From positions 62,001-126,000 of the forward strand of contig OW203738.1 of the NCBI GenBank assembly GCA_934045075.1: a DNA stretch of 64,000 bases. Reading direction: 5' to 3'. The notes below the pieces were generated by a model. That model was not told the DNA's origin. It was given only the letters and a program-made list of their open reading frames with translations, and made no database searches. Position numbers and translations under genes: made by a program. Origin of the DNA: Yponomeuta sedellus. Lineage: Eukaryota > Arthropoda > Insecta > Lepidoptera > Yponomeutidae. Within the stretch, counting starts at the first letter, position 1. Each line of letters starts with the position of its first letter. Shown one piece after another: positions 30,263 to 41,737 of the stretch.

Positions 30263-32184
30263 CCCTTGGGGTGCCTGGTAGATAAAAATCACACGACGTG
30301 CCTGGTGGGTCTGCTAGACCCGTAAACCAAACTGATTATTTTTTAACATTTTGATGTGTTATGAAGCCAAATATCATATAATATTAATATTTGAGATTGT
30401 TTTCAAATGATTAAACAAAAAAATAAGACAAGTTATTTATATGTAAAGTTTTATTACAATATTAAAAAAAACTCTCATTCTTAGGTAACAAAAATTAACA
30501 CTTATTTTTAAATCAACAATATGTAAAATTTTTTTTGAGATCAAAATAATACTTCACTTTAATATAAGGCACATATGAATAGACTTACAGACTATTAACT
30601 TTGGATACTAAAATAAGAACATTGCTTCTAACTACTCAGTATTTGTGCGACAGTTTTCGCATTTAAAATTCGCGTGTTCCAAGCAAATGTGACTCTCGCA
30701 AGAAAGACACGTGTACTTAGATTTTCGATCCTTTTTGGCAGGGCATATATAACAACGCCTCTTTGTAGTAGTATCTTGTCTTTTAGCTGGTGGCTCTGAG
30801 GGGTCTCCTATATGAGAGCTAATTCTCTTCCTTAGGTTAGTCGGGAGACGCAAATTGAGTCGTTCAGCTTGATATCCAGCCGTCAATGACATGCCCAATT
30901 TTTTTATAAATTATCTTCTAGTTACACTGTACCGGAGCTGTTCATCATCTGAATAATTTTTACGTTTATGCCAGCGGTATTGAGAATCCAGAAAAAGATG
31001 GTCAGGGCCATCTTTTTGAATTTCGAGATACATCATACGTACGTATCATTTTGTCTACGTTATCCACACCACTTTTTGTCTGGTTATAGAAGGTTATAAT
31101 CGCAGGTTTTTGCTGATCACCTGTTTCAGGATCTATCTCACAATCGTGGTGAAGCGATGAAAGCATGAACACATTCTTGTTTGGTTTTGGAATATAAGAT
31201 AGAATTGTCAAATCCTTTTGAAACCCAAAAACTGTTGTATTGACGTCTCGTTTTTTCAAAAAGCTCGGTGGGATACAGGCTTTGTTTTTTTCATTGGCCC
31301 CACAGCAGTCAGCTTATGATTTTTCAGGAGATGTTCATACGTGGGATAGCTCGTAAACCAATTATCCATGGTGACATTTCTACCTGTCTGAGAGATCGGT
31401 TGTATTATACGATCAACCACATCATGTGGCTTATTGCTTACCTTATATGGACCCTCCGGCCGTTCTCCTGCATATATCTCCATATTCAAAGAATAATAGG
31501 TATGGGCATCAACAAGTTCTTGCTGGGCATGTCTTGCATGAGGTTTTACTCCAGGTGTTCCAGTATAAATGTTTTCCGTTCTCGTCCGGACGCGAGCACT
31601 CGGAGGATTACGGTACCATGTGGTGTTGTCTTTGTCTTTATATATTGATCTGTGAGCAAAGTTGCTCAAAGGCTGAGACATCTCATCATCACTGTCACTA
31701 ATTGGTTCATTATGGACTTCTGCTTCTTTCTCGGAATCATCTGAATCATGTTGGACACTCACGTGATCGGATTCGGCTCCACTTTCATCAAAAACTGCAT
31801 CATCATCATGGTCATCGAAGTCTTGTTCCAGAATTTGGCTAATTTCGGTATTATTTAATCGCCTGGCCATATTTAACTACAACAATATAATAACTATAAA
31901 TAATTAACTACACAAAACGTAATAAATAACGAAAAAAAAAATAGTTACTCACCAGTTAAAAGTTACGCCGCGTGCCTGGTTGGGTCCCTGAGGCCCGAGA
32001 GCACAGAAGACGCGTGTTACTCAAACGACAGCGCGTTGCGCACTGAGGGAAGGGCGAAAAAACTGGCCGCTAGTCTATATCGCGAAGCAACTGAGGCACA
32101 CAGCGGCCTAACTTAAAAAAATTGAAAAATATTGTTGATTTCTTGAAGTGATGGGTCTGTCAGACCCACCAGGCACCCCAAGGG
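30263..32184 (-). mobile_element. piggyBac-like element, internally deleted
   Basis: 1,922 bp with perfect 17-bp inverted ends CCCTTGGGGTGCCTGGT, flanked by TTAA at 30259-30262 and 32185-32188. The TTAA lies inside the mariner reading frame. Precise excision at TTAA would leave the mariner frame continuous at this point. Confidence 0.92.
30635..31870 (-). pseudogene. piggyBac-like transposase, deleted and frameshifted
   Basis: Starts at 31870 with an acidic N-terminus (ISQILEQDFDDHDDD). After HARHAQQELVDAHTYY the protein jumps to the later core: MDNWFTS holds the second catalytic Asp and SGVDNVDKM the third. The region with the first catalytic Asp is missing. Frameshifts occur near 31258 and 31002 and a stop near 30920. 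A Cys-rich C-terminal zinc domain (CYICPAKK...CLSCESHICLEH...CENC) is preserved at 30632-30760. It cannot make active enzyme but could be mobilised through its ends. Confidence 0.85.
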
Positions 32185-32604
32185 TTAATTGATCTACGCA
32201 CTGTTGTTGCGTTAAACTACGTCGAAAATCGTAATAAACCATAGCACGAATATTTTCACGAGTGAGTTCCATTTTTCCAGCGATATGACATTTTAAACCC
32301 AACAAAAAAAAAACACTAAGTATATAAGAGAAAAATATTAGCGGCCAGTATTTAAAAAAAGAACGAATTTGACCATGGAGGTCAGACATTGCGTTTAAAA
32401 TTATTGGAATCCCAGATTACGCATACATAAGTAGCAGCCTATGTATTATAGTTAAAAAACCTTCGTGTCAGCCACTACATATTGTTTGAAAGTAAAAAAA
32501 ATCGCACACTACAACGGAGCGTGCTGTAAAGTAGGTACTCTCAAATAAGTACGTGTTATATAGCGGCCTGCGTATTTCTTACGGTTTTTTTATTTATATT
32601 ACTT

Positions 32605-34115
32605 TGCTGAAATGAAATGAAATGAAATGAAAAGGTTATATTCAAAGTAGCGCAGATACTGCGGTTTAATGGACGTTACGAGTCAAACTTGGTGTCCATT
32701 TCAAAATCTGGATCATTTTGGAGAAAAAATGGACCAAAAAACTCCAAACTTAGTCTTTTCAAATTCCTTAACTAACAGAATTTACACAGATTCTACAAAA
32801 CTCGTGAATTTTACATGCTTGAATTCCAGACATCATTGTCATCTAAATAATCCTTAATATTATAGTAGCTCTTTTGGCGCAAAGTGTACTTTACACATTT
32901 TTTGAACCGCGCTTCAGTCAAACTTAATATATCTTCAGGGATTTTATTGTAGAAGCGTATACAATGCCCCATGAAGGATGTATGAACCTTTGCCAGCCTA
33001 AATCTTGGGGATCAAAAGTTTATGTTTATTTCTAGTATTTACATTATGTTGGCTACCTTCAGTTTTAAAGTTGCTAATATTTTTTCTGACATACATAATA
33101 TTTTCATAGATATACTGGCTGGCAACTGTCAGGATGTTTGTTTCTTTAAAGAATTCTCTTAACGAATCTCTACTGCCTAGCTTAAAGATGAATCTGATCG
33201 CTCTTTCCTGCAAGACGAAGATGGTCTCAATGTCCGCTGCCCGTCCCCACAATAATATGCCGTAGGACATGATACTATGGAAGTAACTAAAATAAACAAG
33301 CCTGGCAGTTGCGACGTCAGTTAGTTCCCTAATTCTTTTAACAGCATATGCTGCAGAGCTAAGCCTATTTGCCAATTTTTCTATATGAGGACCCCATTGA
33401 AGCTTTGCATCGATTGTAATACCTAAAAATACAGTCTCTTCGACAAGGTCTAGTTTGTCCCTTCCCAATATAACTTTGCTGTCAACTACTTTGACATTTG
33501 GTAGAGTGAACTTTATACATTTTGTCTTTTTTTAATTTAACAATAAGTTACTAGACGTAAACCAGTTTAGTACCTGAGAGAGAGCAGCATTAGTATTGTC
33601 AAGGTCATCTTCTTGTCTCTTAATTTTGAAAATAAGTTACGTGTCATCTGCAAATAATACTATCTCTGACATATTTTGAACCATGAACGGCAAATCATTT
33701 ACATATACGAGGAAGAGGAACGGCCCCAAAATCGATCCTGTGGTACTCCTATCCTGACCTCTGACCCTGAAGATTTAGTTCTATTTATATCAGCTCTTTG
33801 AATTCTTCCTTCTAAATATGATGTCATAAGTTTTAGGCTATTCCCGTTTATACCATAGTGCTTTAATTTTAAAAGAAGTGTTTTATGGTGAACGCAATCA
33901 AATGCTTTTGACAAGTCACAGAATACGCCTATAGCATCCTTGCGATCTTCCCATGCACTAAATATATGTTTAACTAACATGACGCCGGCTTCCGTTGTAG
34001 AGCGCCCTTGCGTAAAGCCGAATTGCTGACCATGGAGAAGTTGGTAGTCATTGAAGTGTGTAAGCAGTTGACCTAGAACTATCTTCTCGAATAGATCTGA
34101 ATGATCGAAAACCTA
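32605..34115 (-). pseudogene. Jockey-type LINE remnant (minus strand)
   Basis: Reverse-transcriptase pieces include QQFGFTQGRSTTEAGVMLVKHIF, FCDLSKAFDCVHHKTLL and IGVPQ (33700-34060). The C-terminal part FLGITIDAKLQWGPHIEKL ... YFHSIMSYGILLWG lies at 32998-33468. Several frameshifts separate them. The 3' UTR ends in an ATTTC microsatellite (gaaat repeated at 32610-32630 on the + strand). A 5'-truncated copy of the same 3' UTR lies at 49930-50262. Confidence 0.82.
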
Positions 34116-34142
34116 AATTTTTCTCAACATGTTTGTTTTATC

Positions 34143-34355
34143 AGATGTTGCTGCCTGTACGTAACGCAGAGAGGATTGTAAAGTGGTTCGAAATTTCACT
34201 GATGCCGGTAAGTCGCCCATTAGCTCAGTTGGAAGAGCGATGGCACGATTAGCCAGAGGTCGCGGGTTCGAGTCCCGGCATGGGTGGAATTTAAAGCCTC
34301 TAAATACGTTTTTAAAATTGTCCTTAGCACGGGTCAGTGCATTAAAAATAATATA
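34143..34355 (+). mobile_element. tRNA-derived SINE, full copy
   Basis: A head (tgttgctgcctgtacgtaac...ttcactgatgccgg), then a tRNA-like part with A box TAGCTCAGTTGG and B box GGTTCGAGTCC, then a tail tttttaaaattgtccttagc. At least five further copies lie in this window. The tRNA-like part cannot be taken as a working tRNA gene, because head and tail are constant in all copies. Confidence 0.88.
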
Positions 34356-34677
34356 ATCATGTTTGTCTCATTTTAATACTAAAGACTTGAGACGAAGAAT
34401 AGTAAAAACGGTTTTTATTTTTTCTAGTGCTCGTGTTAACCTCAGAAAATACTATACGAAGAATAGTTCTAATTTTCACCACGCCCAAGTTTGAAATGCT
34501 CGCTAAATTATTGATTTGTGGTCGCCATTTTCATATTTATAAACGGCAATATTCGAGGAATAAGGATTGTTTTATTTACCCTGTTGCACTGTTTCCTCGC
34601 AACAGGTTATTTTTGGAAAGTGTGAAAATAAAGGATTAATTATATAGTAGTTATGTTGAAAGCAACAAATAAAAACA

Positions 34678-35232
34678 ATGAGTGAGAAGCTGAGCACATT
34701 TGCATTCTTGTTATTCAAATTGTCAAAAATTCTTAGCACAAAAAACTGCCTTACAGCCTACCATGGGTTTGTCGCTTCCACACTGAGATACGGAATAATT
34801 TTTTGGGGTAATTCAACAGATAGAGACATTATTTTTAAAGTACAAAAACGTTGTGTTAGAGCTATTTTTGGTCTTAAAAGAATAGATAGTTGCAGACCAT
34901 ATTTCATACAAAATAAATTATTGACAATGTCTTCACTATATATCTTTGAGATGGCTGTCTTTGTCAGATTGAATCCGCAATATTTTGTTAAGGCCTCCAC
35001 AGTTAGTTCTAATGACATACGCTCACGTCACAGACACAGGCTTTGCTTACAAAGATCCAGCACAGCTCTGATGAGCAAAAGCGTTTTTTGTATGGCTCCG
35101 TTGATATATAATAAAATTCCCAATGACATTAAGGACCTCAACCTAAGGCAATTTAAAAATAAATTGTTTATATTATTAATTAATAAATGCTATTACAATA
35201 TTAACGATTTCTTGTGTGACAAAAATATTTAA
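34678..35232 (+). pseudogene. Jockey-type LINE C-terminal fragment (plus strand)
   Basis: A 184-residue frame with the typical LINE C-terminal stretch YHGFVASTLRYGIIFWGNSTD and VQKRCVRAIFGLKRIDSCRPYF. It lacks the reverse transcriptase core. A 3' UTR follows to about 35455, with taataaa-like signals. It resembles the 32605-34115 element in layout but has a different sequence. Confidence 0.75.
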
Positions 35233-35460
35233 TTAGTTGTAGAATCTTGTTATATTTATTGTGTATGTTAGATGACATTTGAATTGGTTACTGACTCTTG
35301 TGATAAGTACTTATTATTGTCATTACTATTATTATTGCATGTTTGCATGAACATTCATGCGCTCTAAAGGGCAGAACATGGAATGAACTAATGTAAGCCT
35401 CAAGACCTTTTATTATTACCTATGTTCATGAATAAATGACTCTTATTCTTATACATTTGT

Positions 35461-36205
35461 ATCAATTATGAGTTTTAAACTGAATTAAAGGCGTTGTAAC
35501 TAAAAAAATTGATAATTTAGGCAAAAATCAAGCGACATAGCGATCCGTGAACATTTGCGCAAACTTGACTTGACGTCTGTATGTTTGCTGCCATAAGATG
35601 TTACTAATTCCTGCGCGACGGTATATTGCTCAAGATAGCATTTTGGCGACTTATTTTAAAAGTAGGTGATCTTTAAATTTCTTTTTTTTAGAAGAAACAC
35701 ACTATAGTCATAACTTTCAGCTAACTTTTAAATCTTAAACACCTATTAAAAATCTGAGTTAGTTTTCAGAAATCATTTAAATAGCCTCCTGTGTGGAAAA
35801 ACCTTTTATGAGACACGTGCGGGTTATTATAAGTATACTTTAAGGCACACGAAATATTTAACAGCACATTACATCAGAAATAACACGTGCATAGGCGAGC
35901 TTATCTCTGAAAGGGATTGATGATTAAATACTTGTAGATAGTAAATGTACGGTTCATATTTGTTTACTCGTCTGTTGACATCAAGTTACCACCCTAGACT
36001 TGCCTATCAAAAATAACTATTTCATATTTTTTTTTCACAAGAACTATAAAAATTTTTGCTCATGTGTTTATAAGAGGCATTGTTTGTAATACGCCTTACG
36101 CTCGTAGCAGAGGCGCATTAGTTCAGCTTAGCTACGCTGGATTCTCCTTAACTATTAAATTTAAATAGAAAACGTGTTGTGCAATACATATGTAGTAGAT
36201 TCATT
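35461..36205. other. AT-rich interval, nothing recognised
   Basis: No ORF, structured repeat or transposon end could be supported here. Confidence 0.5.
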
Positions 36206-36209
36206 TTAT

Positions 36210-36472
36210 TATTTTTAATGCACTAACCCGTGCTAAGGACAATTTTAAAAACTTATTTAGAGGCTAAAAATTCCACCATGCCGGGATTCGAACCCGCGAC
36301 CTCTGGCTATCCGTGCCAGCGCTCTACCGACTGAGCTAATGGGCGACTCACCGGCATCAGTCAAATTTCGAACCTCTTTACAATATTCTCTGTATTACGT
36401 ACAGGCAGCGACATCTGGCAGAAGTAATTTGCATCACTTGCAGCCCCGAGTACCTACTTTGTAGTTAGGTTT
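36210..36472 (-). mobile_element. tRNA-derived SINE, full copy (minus)
   Basis: Reverse complement of the SINE at 34143. The B box lies near 36290 and the A box near 36335, and the head extends to about 36470. It lies about 320 bp upstream of alkaline phosphatase gene 1. Confidence 0.87.
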
Positions 36473-36504
36473 TACATTGGAATGATATCGCTGTACCCAC
36501 ATGA

Positions 36505-36582
36505 TTATATTATTTTTAATGCACTAACCCGTGCTAATGACAATTTTAAAAACTTATTTAGAGGCTAAAAATTCCACCCATG
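36505..36582 (-). mobile_element. SINE tail fragment (minus)
   Basis: Repeats only the tail of the preceding SINE (gcactaacccgtgcta...ggctaaaaattccaccca). Confidence 0.8.
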
Positions 36583-36769
36583 TAGTAGATTCATTTCGTT
36601 GAATAGTTAAATGCCTAAAAATATGTTGTATCTGTGAAGAAATAGTGTATAGGTATTGTATTATTTTTATCATCTTTAATAGGTGTCGACTAGACATTAT
36701 CGTGTTCTGAGAATGATGTATCTCAATCGTGATAGCGATAACCACAAGTTTAGTTTCAGCGAGCCACCT

Positions 36770-36792
36770 TAGTTGTCAGTCAGTTACGAATC
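36770..36792 (+). promoter_or_regulatory. Possible initiator of alkaline phosphatase gene 1
   Basis: TTGTCAGTCAGTT contains two arthropod initiator-like TCAGT motifs, 10-20 bp before the start codon. No clear TATA box is seen. An upstream non-coding exon cannot be excluded, because gctagcag at 36817-36824 could act as a splice acceptor in the same phase as exon 2 of gene 2. Confidence 0.35.
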
Positions 36793-38646
36793 ATGAGAAT
36801 ATTGGCACTTGTGCTAGCAGCGGCACTCGCCGCCGCCGACCGCTACCACCCGGAGCCGGCGACGCAGGCGGCGCGGGGCGCGCAGCGGGCGCGGCTGCTC
36901 CCGGGGGAGGAGACGGCCGAGTACTGGTACGCGGAGGCGCGCTCGCAGCTGCAGCAGCGGCTCGGCAGCCACGCGCACGCGGGCACGGCGCGCAACGTGG
37001 TGATGTTCCTGGGCGACGGCATGTCGCTGGCCACGCTGGCGGCGGCGCGCGCGCTGCGCGGCCAGCGCCGAGGCCAGCCCGGCGAGGAGGCGCGGCTCTC
37101 CTTCGAGGCGTTCCCCGCCGTGGGGCTCGCCAAGACCTACTGCGCGGACGCGCAGATTGCCGACTCGGCCTGCACGGCCACGGCCTACCTTTGCGGTGTC
37201 AAGGCCAACCTTGGCACGCTCGGCCTCGCTGCGAATGTGCCACGTTTTGATTGTGCTTCATCTCAGGACGAGGCGAATCGCTTGCGCTCTATCGCTGCAT
37301 GGGCTCTGGAGGACGGTCGTGACGCCGGTACGATAAACAATAAATTTATAACATACACCTCATGCTCTAAGTTCCGAGTCATAAAAGTAAATATCGACAA
37401 TTCTTCTGATTGACAGGGATCGTGACGACGGCACGAGTGACACACGCCTCGCCGGCGGGAGCTTATGCGAACGCAGCTGATCGCAACTGGGAGAACGATG
37501 CTGAAGTTCGGGCCGCGGGACAAGACCCCACTGCGTGTCCCGACATTGCGCACCAACTAATACACCAATACCCTGGCAACCAGTTCAAGGTAGCCACTAA
37601 AATCGTCAATTTCTACTGACATTATTAGGTTAAACTAGGCAAATGTTTAACCTAATTATGTCAATTAAAAATAATTCTAAGATTAAAACTCAAATAAAAA
37701 TAATTCTAAGATTGCATTGGGACATAAAGCATTGCATTTGCATTTGGTGACCCATTATTTATTTGGTTGTAAGGCTGGTCTCACTACATTGGTGGGTTCA
37801 CAGGTAATTCTCGGCGGAGGGCGGCGCGAGTTTCTGCCCAATAGCACTTTGGACGAGGAAGGTGCCGCGGGTTTGCGCGCGGACGGACGAGACCTGCTCG
37901 AGGAGTGGCGTGCAGACAAGCTGGCGCGCAATGTCAGCTACGAGTACATGTGGCACCGTCAACAGCTGCTTGACTCCAACGAGGAGGCGGATTACTTACT
38001 GGGACTATTCGAGAGTAGTCACCTGATGTATCACATGGAAGGACCAGAGGAGTCAGAGCCGACGCTGGCGGAGCTGACAGTAGCGGCCATGCGGCGCCTG
38101 GCGCGGAACCCTCGCGGGTACTTTTTGTTTGTGGAGGGGGGCCGCATCGACCACGCGCACCACGAGAACTACGTGCACCTGGCGCTGGACGAGACGCTGG
38201 AGCTCAGCGCCGCCGTGGAGGCCGCGTCCCAGCTCGGCGACCCGCGGGACACGCTGCTCGTGGTCACGTCCGACCACGCGCACGTGATGACCTTCAACGG
38301 CTACACGCAGCGCGGCGGCGACATCCTCGGCGTGTCCGACAGCGTGGGCGACGACGGCGTGCCTTACCTCACGCTGTCCTACACCAACGGGCCCGGCTTC
38401 CGCCCGCACGTCGCTGAGGGCGTGCGGGCCGACGTCACGCAGGAAGATCTGAGAGCGCCGCGGTGGCGCGCGCACGTGGAGGTGCCGCTGGAGTCGGAGA
38501 CGCACGGCGGCGACGACGTGGCGGTGTTCGCGCGCGGGCCGCGGCACCACGTGTTCGGCGGCCTGTACGAGCAGAGCCAGCTGCCGCACCTCATGGCCTA
38601 CGCCGCCTGCATCGGGCCCGGCCTGCGCGCCTGCGACGAGTCCTAG
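36793..38646 (+). CDS. Alkaline phosphatase, gene 1 (no GPI tail)
   Basis: Exons 36793-37327, 37417-37589 and 37804-38646, with GT-AG introns of 89 and 214 bp. They join to 517 codons including stop (516 residues). The signal peptide is [15 protein letters not shown]. Family signatures: FLGDGMS with metal Asp (D75), [10 protein letters not shown] with nucleophile Ser (S125), [19 protein letters not shown] (metal Glu/Asp/His), VTSDHAHVM and SETHGGDD. The enzyme hydrolyses phosphate monoesters at alkaline pH; lepidopteran members act in the midgut. The protein stops at CDES, just where gene 2 adds a hydrophobic GPI-anchor signal, so a secreted form is predicted. The last intron of gene 2 is absent. 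Exons are extremely GC-rich, introns AT-rich. Confidence 0.92.
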
Positions 38647-38767
38647 TTTGCTAAGTGTCTCAATTTTGGTATCGTATTATTATAAATTGACACTCTTACA
38701 CAACAACTCTGGGAGTATGTAATGACAGAAAATCAACGCTACACGCACGTTAAGAACCTTTTGCCTC

Positions 38768-38773
38768 AATAAA
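38768..38773 (+). terminator. Polyadenylation signal of alkaline phosphatase gene 1
   Basis: AATAAA lies 122 bp after the stop codon, followed by AT-rich DNA. Confidence 0.6.
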
Positions 38774-39151
38774 CTAGCAATATGTTACATAATGTGTTTG
38801 ATTTTAGGCTAATTTATAAATAGCATTAAAACTATTGTTATTCTTATTCTTGTTACCAATTATTTCCTTCAGGTGATTCATAATAAAAATGATCAAATAT
38901 GACATGTTGGGTCATATTTTGTAATTTCCTGCTGCTTGATTTTGTTCTGCCTATTTTTTTGTTGCTGGATAAAACAACTTTTACTGCTTATCAAAACCGC
39001 ACCTTTTTCCTGTTTGTTTTAAACTTGCCCCTCACCTATCCCCAAAACTTACTTAAAGAGGAAACTAGACTTACTGATTAGGTGGTATTCGTTTTTGTGC
39101 CTATGGTGCTCAAGCTCAGTAATATTAAAAAAGACTTTTTACTACTTTTTA

Positions 39152-39223
39152 ATTTTCAAGTTTTTACCATATCTAGAACTAGGTAGATATACTTAGTTCT
39201 AGATATGGTAAAAACTTGAAAAT
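39152..39223. repeat. Perfect 30-bp inverted repeat
   Basis: Arms 39152-39181 and 39194-39223 are exact reverse complements with a 12-bp spacer. No element ends or duplication could be assigned. Confidence 0.9.
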
Positions 39224-39394
39224 AGCGTAGTTATCTACATAAAGATTTTGGCCAACAGCACCCCACTTGGCCAGTACATATATGTACTAGCAGCCGATTT
39301 GCCCAGAATCTTTAACAAATGTTTAGATTTTCTGACCTAATGAAATACAGTAGGCTTGTTCCTCTAATCAAAAGTGGTGATAAGCTAGATCATC

Positions 39395-39640
39395 TCAGTA
39401 CTACCCATACTTACACACTTCAATAATTATCAACTTCTCCATAGTTATCAATTCGGCTTCACGCATGGGCGGTCTGCGACAGACGCTGATGTGACATTAG
39501 TTAAACATATTTTATATTTTATTGCTTTAGGTGTTTTGTGTGACTTGTTGAAGGCATTCGACTGTGTAGACTATTAAACACTTCTATTAAATTAAAACGC
39601 TTGGGTAGCGATATTTTTTTCATACGACGTGGGAGTGTTT
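39395..39640 (+). pseudogene. Jockey-type reverse transcriptase scrap (plus)
   Basis: Reading with frameshifts gives QFGFTHGRSATDADVTLVKHI and GVLCDLLKAFDCVD, the same motifs as in 33700-34060. Too short and broken to be a gene. Confidence 0.65.
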
Positions 39641-40109
39641 GGTCCCTTTTTCGACATTTATGATAGAAGCCTAACGTGTTATACCTTTATGAATAGCTAA
39701 TAAAACATAAATGTTTTATTTATAATCTGCCGATCTACTGCCATACTAATTTTTAAAGTTTTTTTCAAAAGAAAAATATTTTTTCCGAAAATGTTCAAGG
39801 CATTTTAACTTTTAACACTCTCTCACGACTAATTTTGTTAAGTTATCTACAATTTTGACTATCAACATAATTAATCATCTTATCGTCAATCTAAAACCTA
39901 AAAAAAACCTGCAGATTCACAATAAAAAAAATATTCTCAGGTTTAATGGTAAAAAGTTGGAATTATTTAGTAAAAAATTTAAAAGTCGAATAGCCAGAAA
40001 AATGTTAGGTTTAGGATAGGGGGTCCCATAGTAAAATCGGTCATAAATGATGTCTACTGTTAGTCCTTAGCGGGGATAGGTCGAATTATATATATATAAT
40101 TCTTTGCTA

Positions 40110-40165
40110 TTTGAATAGTCTACAAAATAATAATAATTCTATTGTAGACTATTCAAATGGCAACG
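40110..40165. repeat. Inverted repeat
   Basis: atttgaatagtctacaa and ttgtagactattcaaat, 17-bp arms around an AT-rich spacer. Confidence 0.8.
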
Positions 40166-40375
40166 AATTCAGTAAATAACTTTTGAGCCACTTTAACTAT
40201 GTATGACAGACTTTAATTGTGATTTAGATTTGTTTATAGACATTTCATATACAGAGTTAACACATTCCTCTAAATTCAATTTAAAATTGTTAGTATTATT
40301 TAACTTATAAATATATTAATGTACAAATAGCTCTAATACATCTAAATAAATATATTAACCTAACCGGCCTAACTT

Positions 40376-40430
40376 TCTTACGATGCAGGAAGAGACCCGT
40401 GCCCCCAGCAGTGGGGACATATAAGGGTTG
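40376..40430 (+). mobile_element. LINE 3' end fragment
   Basis: cccccagcagtggggacatataagggttgat is a short 3' tail motif also seen in reverse complement at 61718-61745. I recall it as a common lepidopteran repeat end; not verified. Confidence 0.5.
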
Positions 40431-40439
40431 ATATCGAAA

Positions 40440-41240
40440 GATATTTGAAAAAATGTTTATTTAATTTACAAATGTCTCTCACACATCTCTCCTGAGATTA
40501 GTTTATTTATTGTAAAGTTGCCCCATAATATGATTCCATAGCGAAGTGTAAAAGCTACAAGGCCGTGACAGTAACATAAAACTGTGTCACGATTCACTAC
40601 TTTAGCGAGCTTATATAAAGCGTATGAGAATTTATAGAGACGTTTGCAGATTTCTTCTAAGTGTAGCTTCTAAGTCAAGTTCTTATCAATAACTTTACTT
40701 TTTCAATTTTTTTAATCTTGTTTGTCGTTTTTACCCTTGTGTGTAGTTGATTGTTTACACCTTGTAGTTTACATTTATGTTCCTACCCTTTGACTAAAAT
40801 ACATCCCATTGGTTTTGTCAATATTTATAACCGGGTTATTATTAGTTGATCATTCTATAATGTGGTTGAGAGTAGTATTAATTCCTTTCTAGTAGTTTAC
40901 ATCATTAGTATTTTTCTTAGGATTGTGATATCGTCTTAAAAATTACCACGGGTAGGTGTACCTTATTTGACATATCGTTTATGTACAACAAAAAAACAAA
41001 GGAGGCCCTAAAACGCTGCATTGTGGGACACCAAAACAAATCTTTCTCGGCTGCGATTATTGGCTCTATTCCGACATATTCGATATCTGTCACTAAGAAA
41101 AGACAATATGATCATGTTCGTTACCACGTATGATATATGTGTACAGCTTATGCAGTAATATACAGTGATCCACGCAGTCGAAAGCCTTTGACATATCCAT
41201 AAAAATGGCAAAAATTTGGTTTCGTAAAATAGCATTATAA
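40440..41240 (-). pseudogene. Jockey-type LINE remnant (minus)
   Basis: The motif AIFMDMSKAFDCVDHCILLHKLY is readable at about 41150-41220, and degraded C-terminal reverse transcriptase sequence follows to about 40440. Many frameshifts. Confidence 0.65.
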
Positions 41241-41737
41241 TTATTACCGCCTCTCCGTATATCAGAGTGACCCGTGGACCTTCGGCTCGCACGCACTGGT
41301 TCTCATACATTCGAGCTTATGTTGAAATATTTTTGGATTCCTTTTTTTATGCGGTAGCTATTGTTTAGGTACTTTAAATTTGGTATAGGTTTTAAACCAC
41401 CCCAAATTCATGGTGTCAAAGTAGTCGAAAACATATTGAATTCAATTTAACACACGTACTTGCAAAGGTACTAAAATAAAAAAAACAAACAGAACACAGA
41501 AAGCCGTAAATCTGTGTGCACTTTACAATTAAACTCTGTAGTACGGTGCAGGCCCTTACAGAAGTACTTAACCACACCACGCTACATCTCCATTATTATT
41601 CTGACGGATATTTTCTTTAACTTAAGGTAATGTAATGAATATTCTATCTATCTATCTAATGTATTATATAATATCACAATAATCAAGGTGCAGCCTAAAT
41701 GTACTTTAAGACCTAGGACAGATATAGTAGCGCTGAT

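Larger units (their letters stand above)
29299..32272 (-). pseudogene. mariner transposase, interrupted and frameshifted
   Basis: The start (ENIRAMVYYDFRRSLTQQQC after the first Met at 32272) lies right of the inserted element. The rest continues at 30258. The paired-type DNA-binding half (ASK..VYHWFSEFNRG, RPKSVVVPQN) and the three catalytic Asp regions TGDESW, LHHDNAS and YSPDLAPND (D,D34D pattern) are recognisable. Besides the insertion there are frameshifts near 29531 and near 29345. The natural stop is at 29299-29301. Not functional. Confidence 0.88.
29232..32442 (-). mobile_element. mariner element split by a piggyBac-like element
   Basis: Terminal inverted repeats: ggctgctacttatgtatgcg on the left (29239-29258) and its near-complement at 32420-32440. 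Removing the inserted 1.9-kb element leaves about 1.28 kb, the normal mariner size. TA dinucleotides are present at both ends. Confidence 0.85.

Noticed and set aside
34208..34290. tRNA gene candidates (A and B boxes present)
   Set aside because: All copies carry the same non-tRNA head and tail, so they belong to a tRNA-derived SINE.
38053..38589. Long antisense frame opposite alkaline phosphatase exon 3
   Set aside because: A shadow of GC-rich coding sequence; the sense strand has all family motifs and splice sites.
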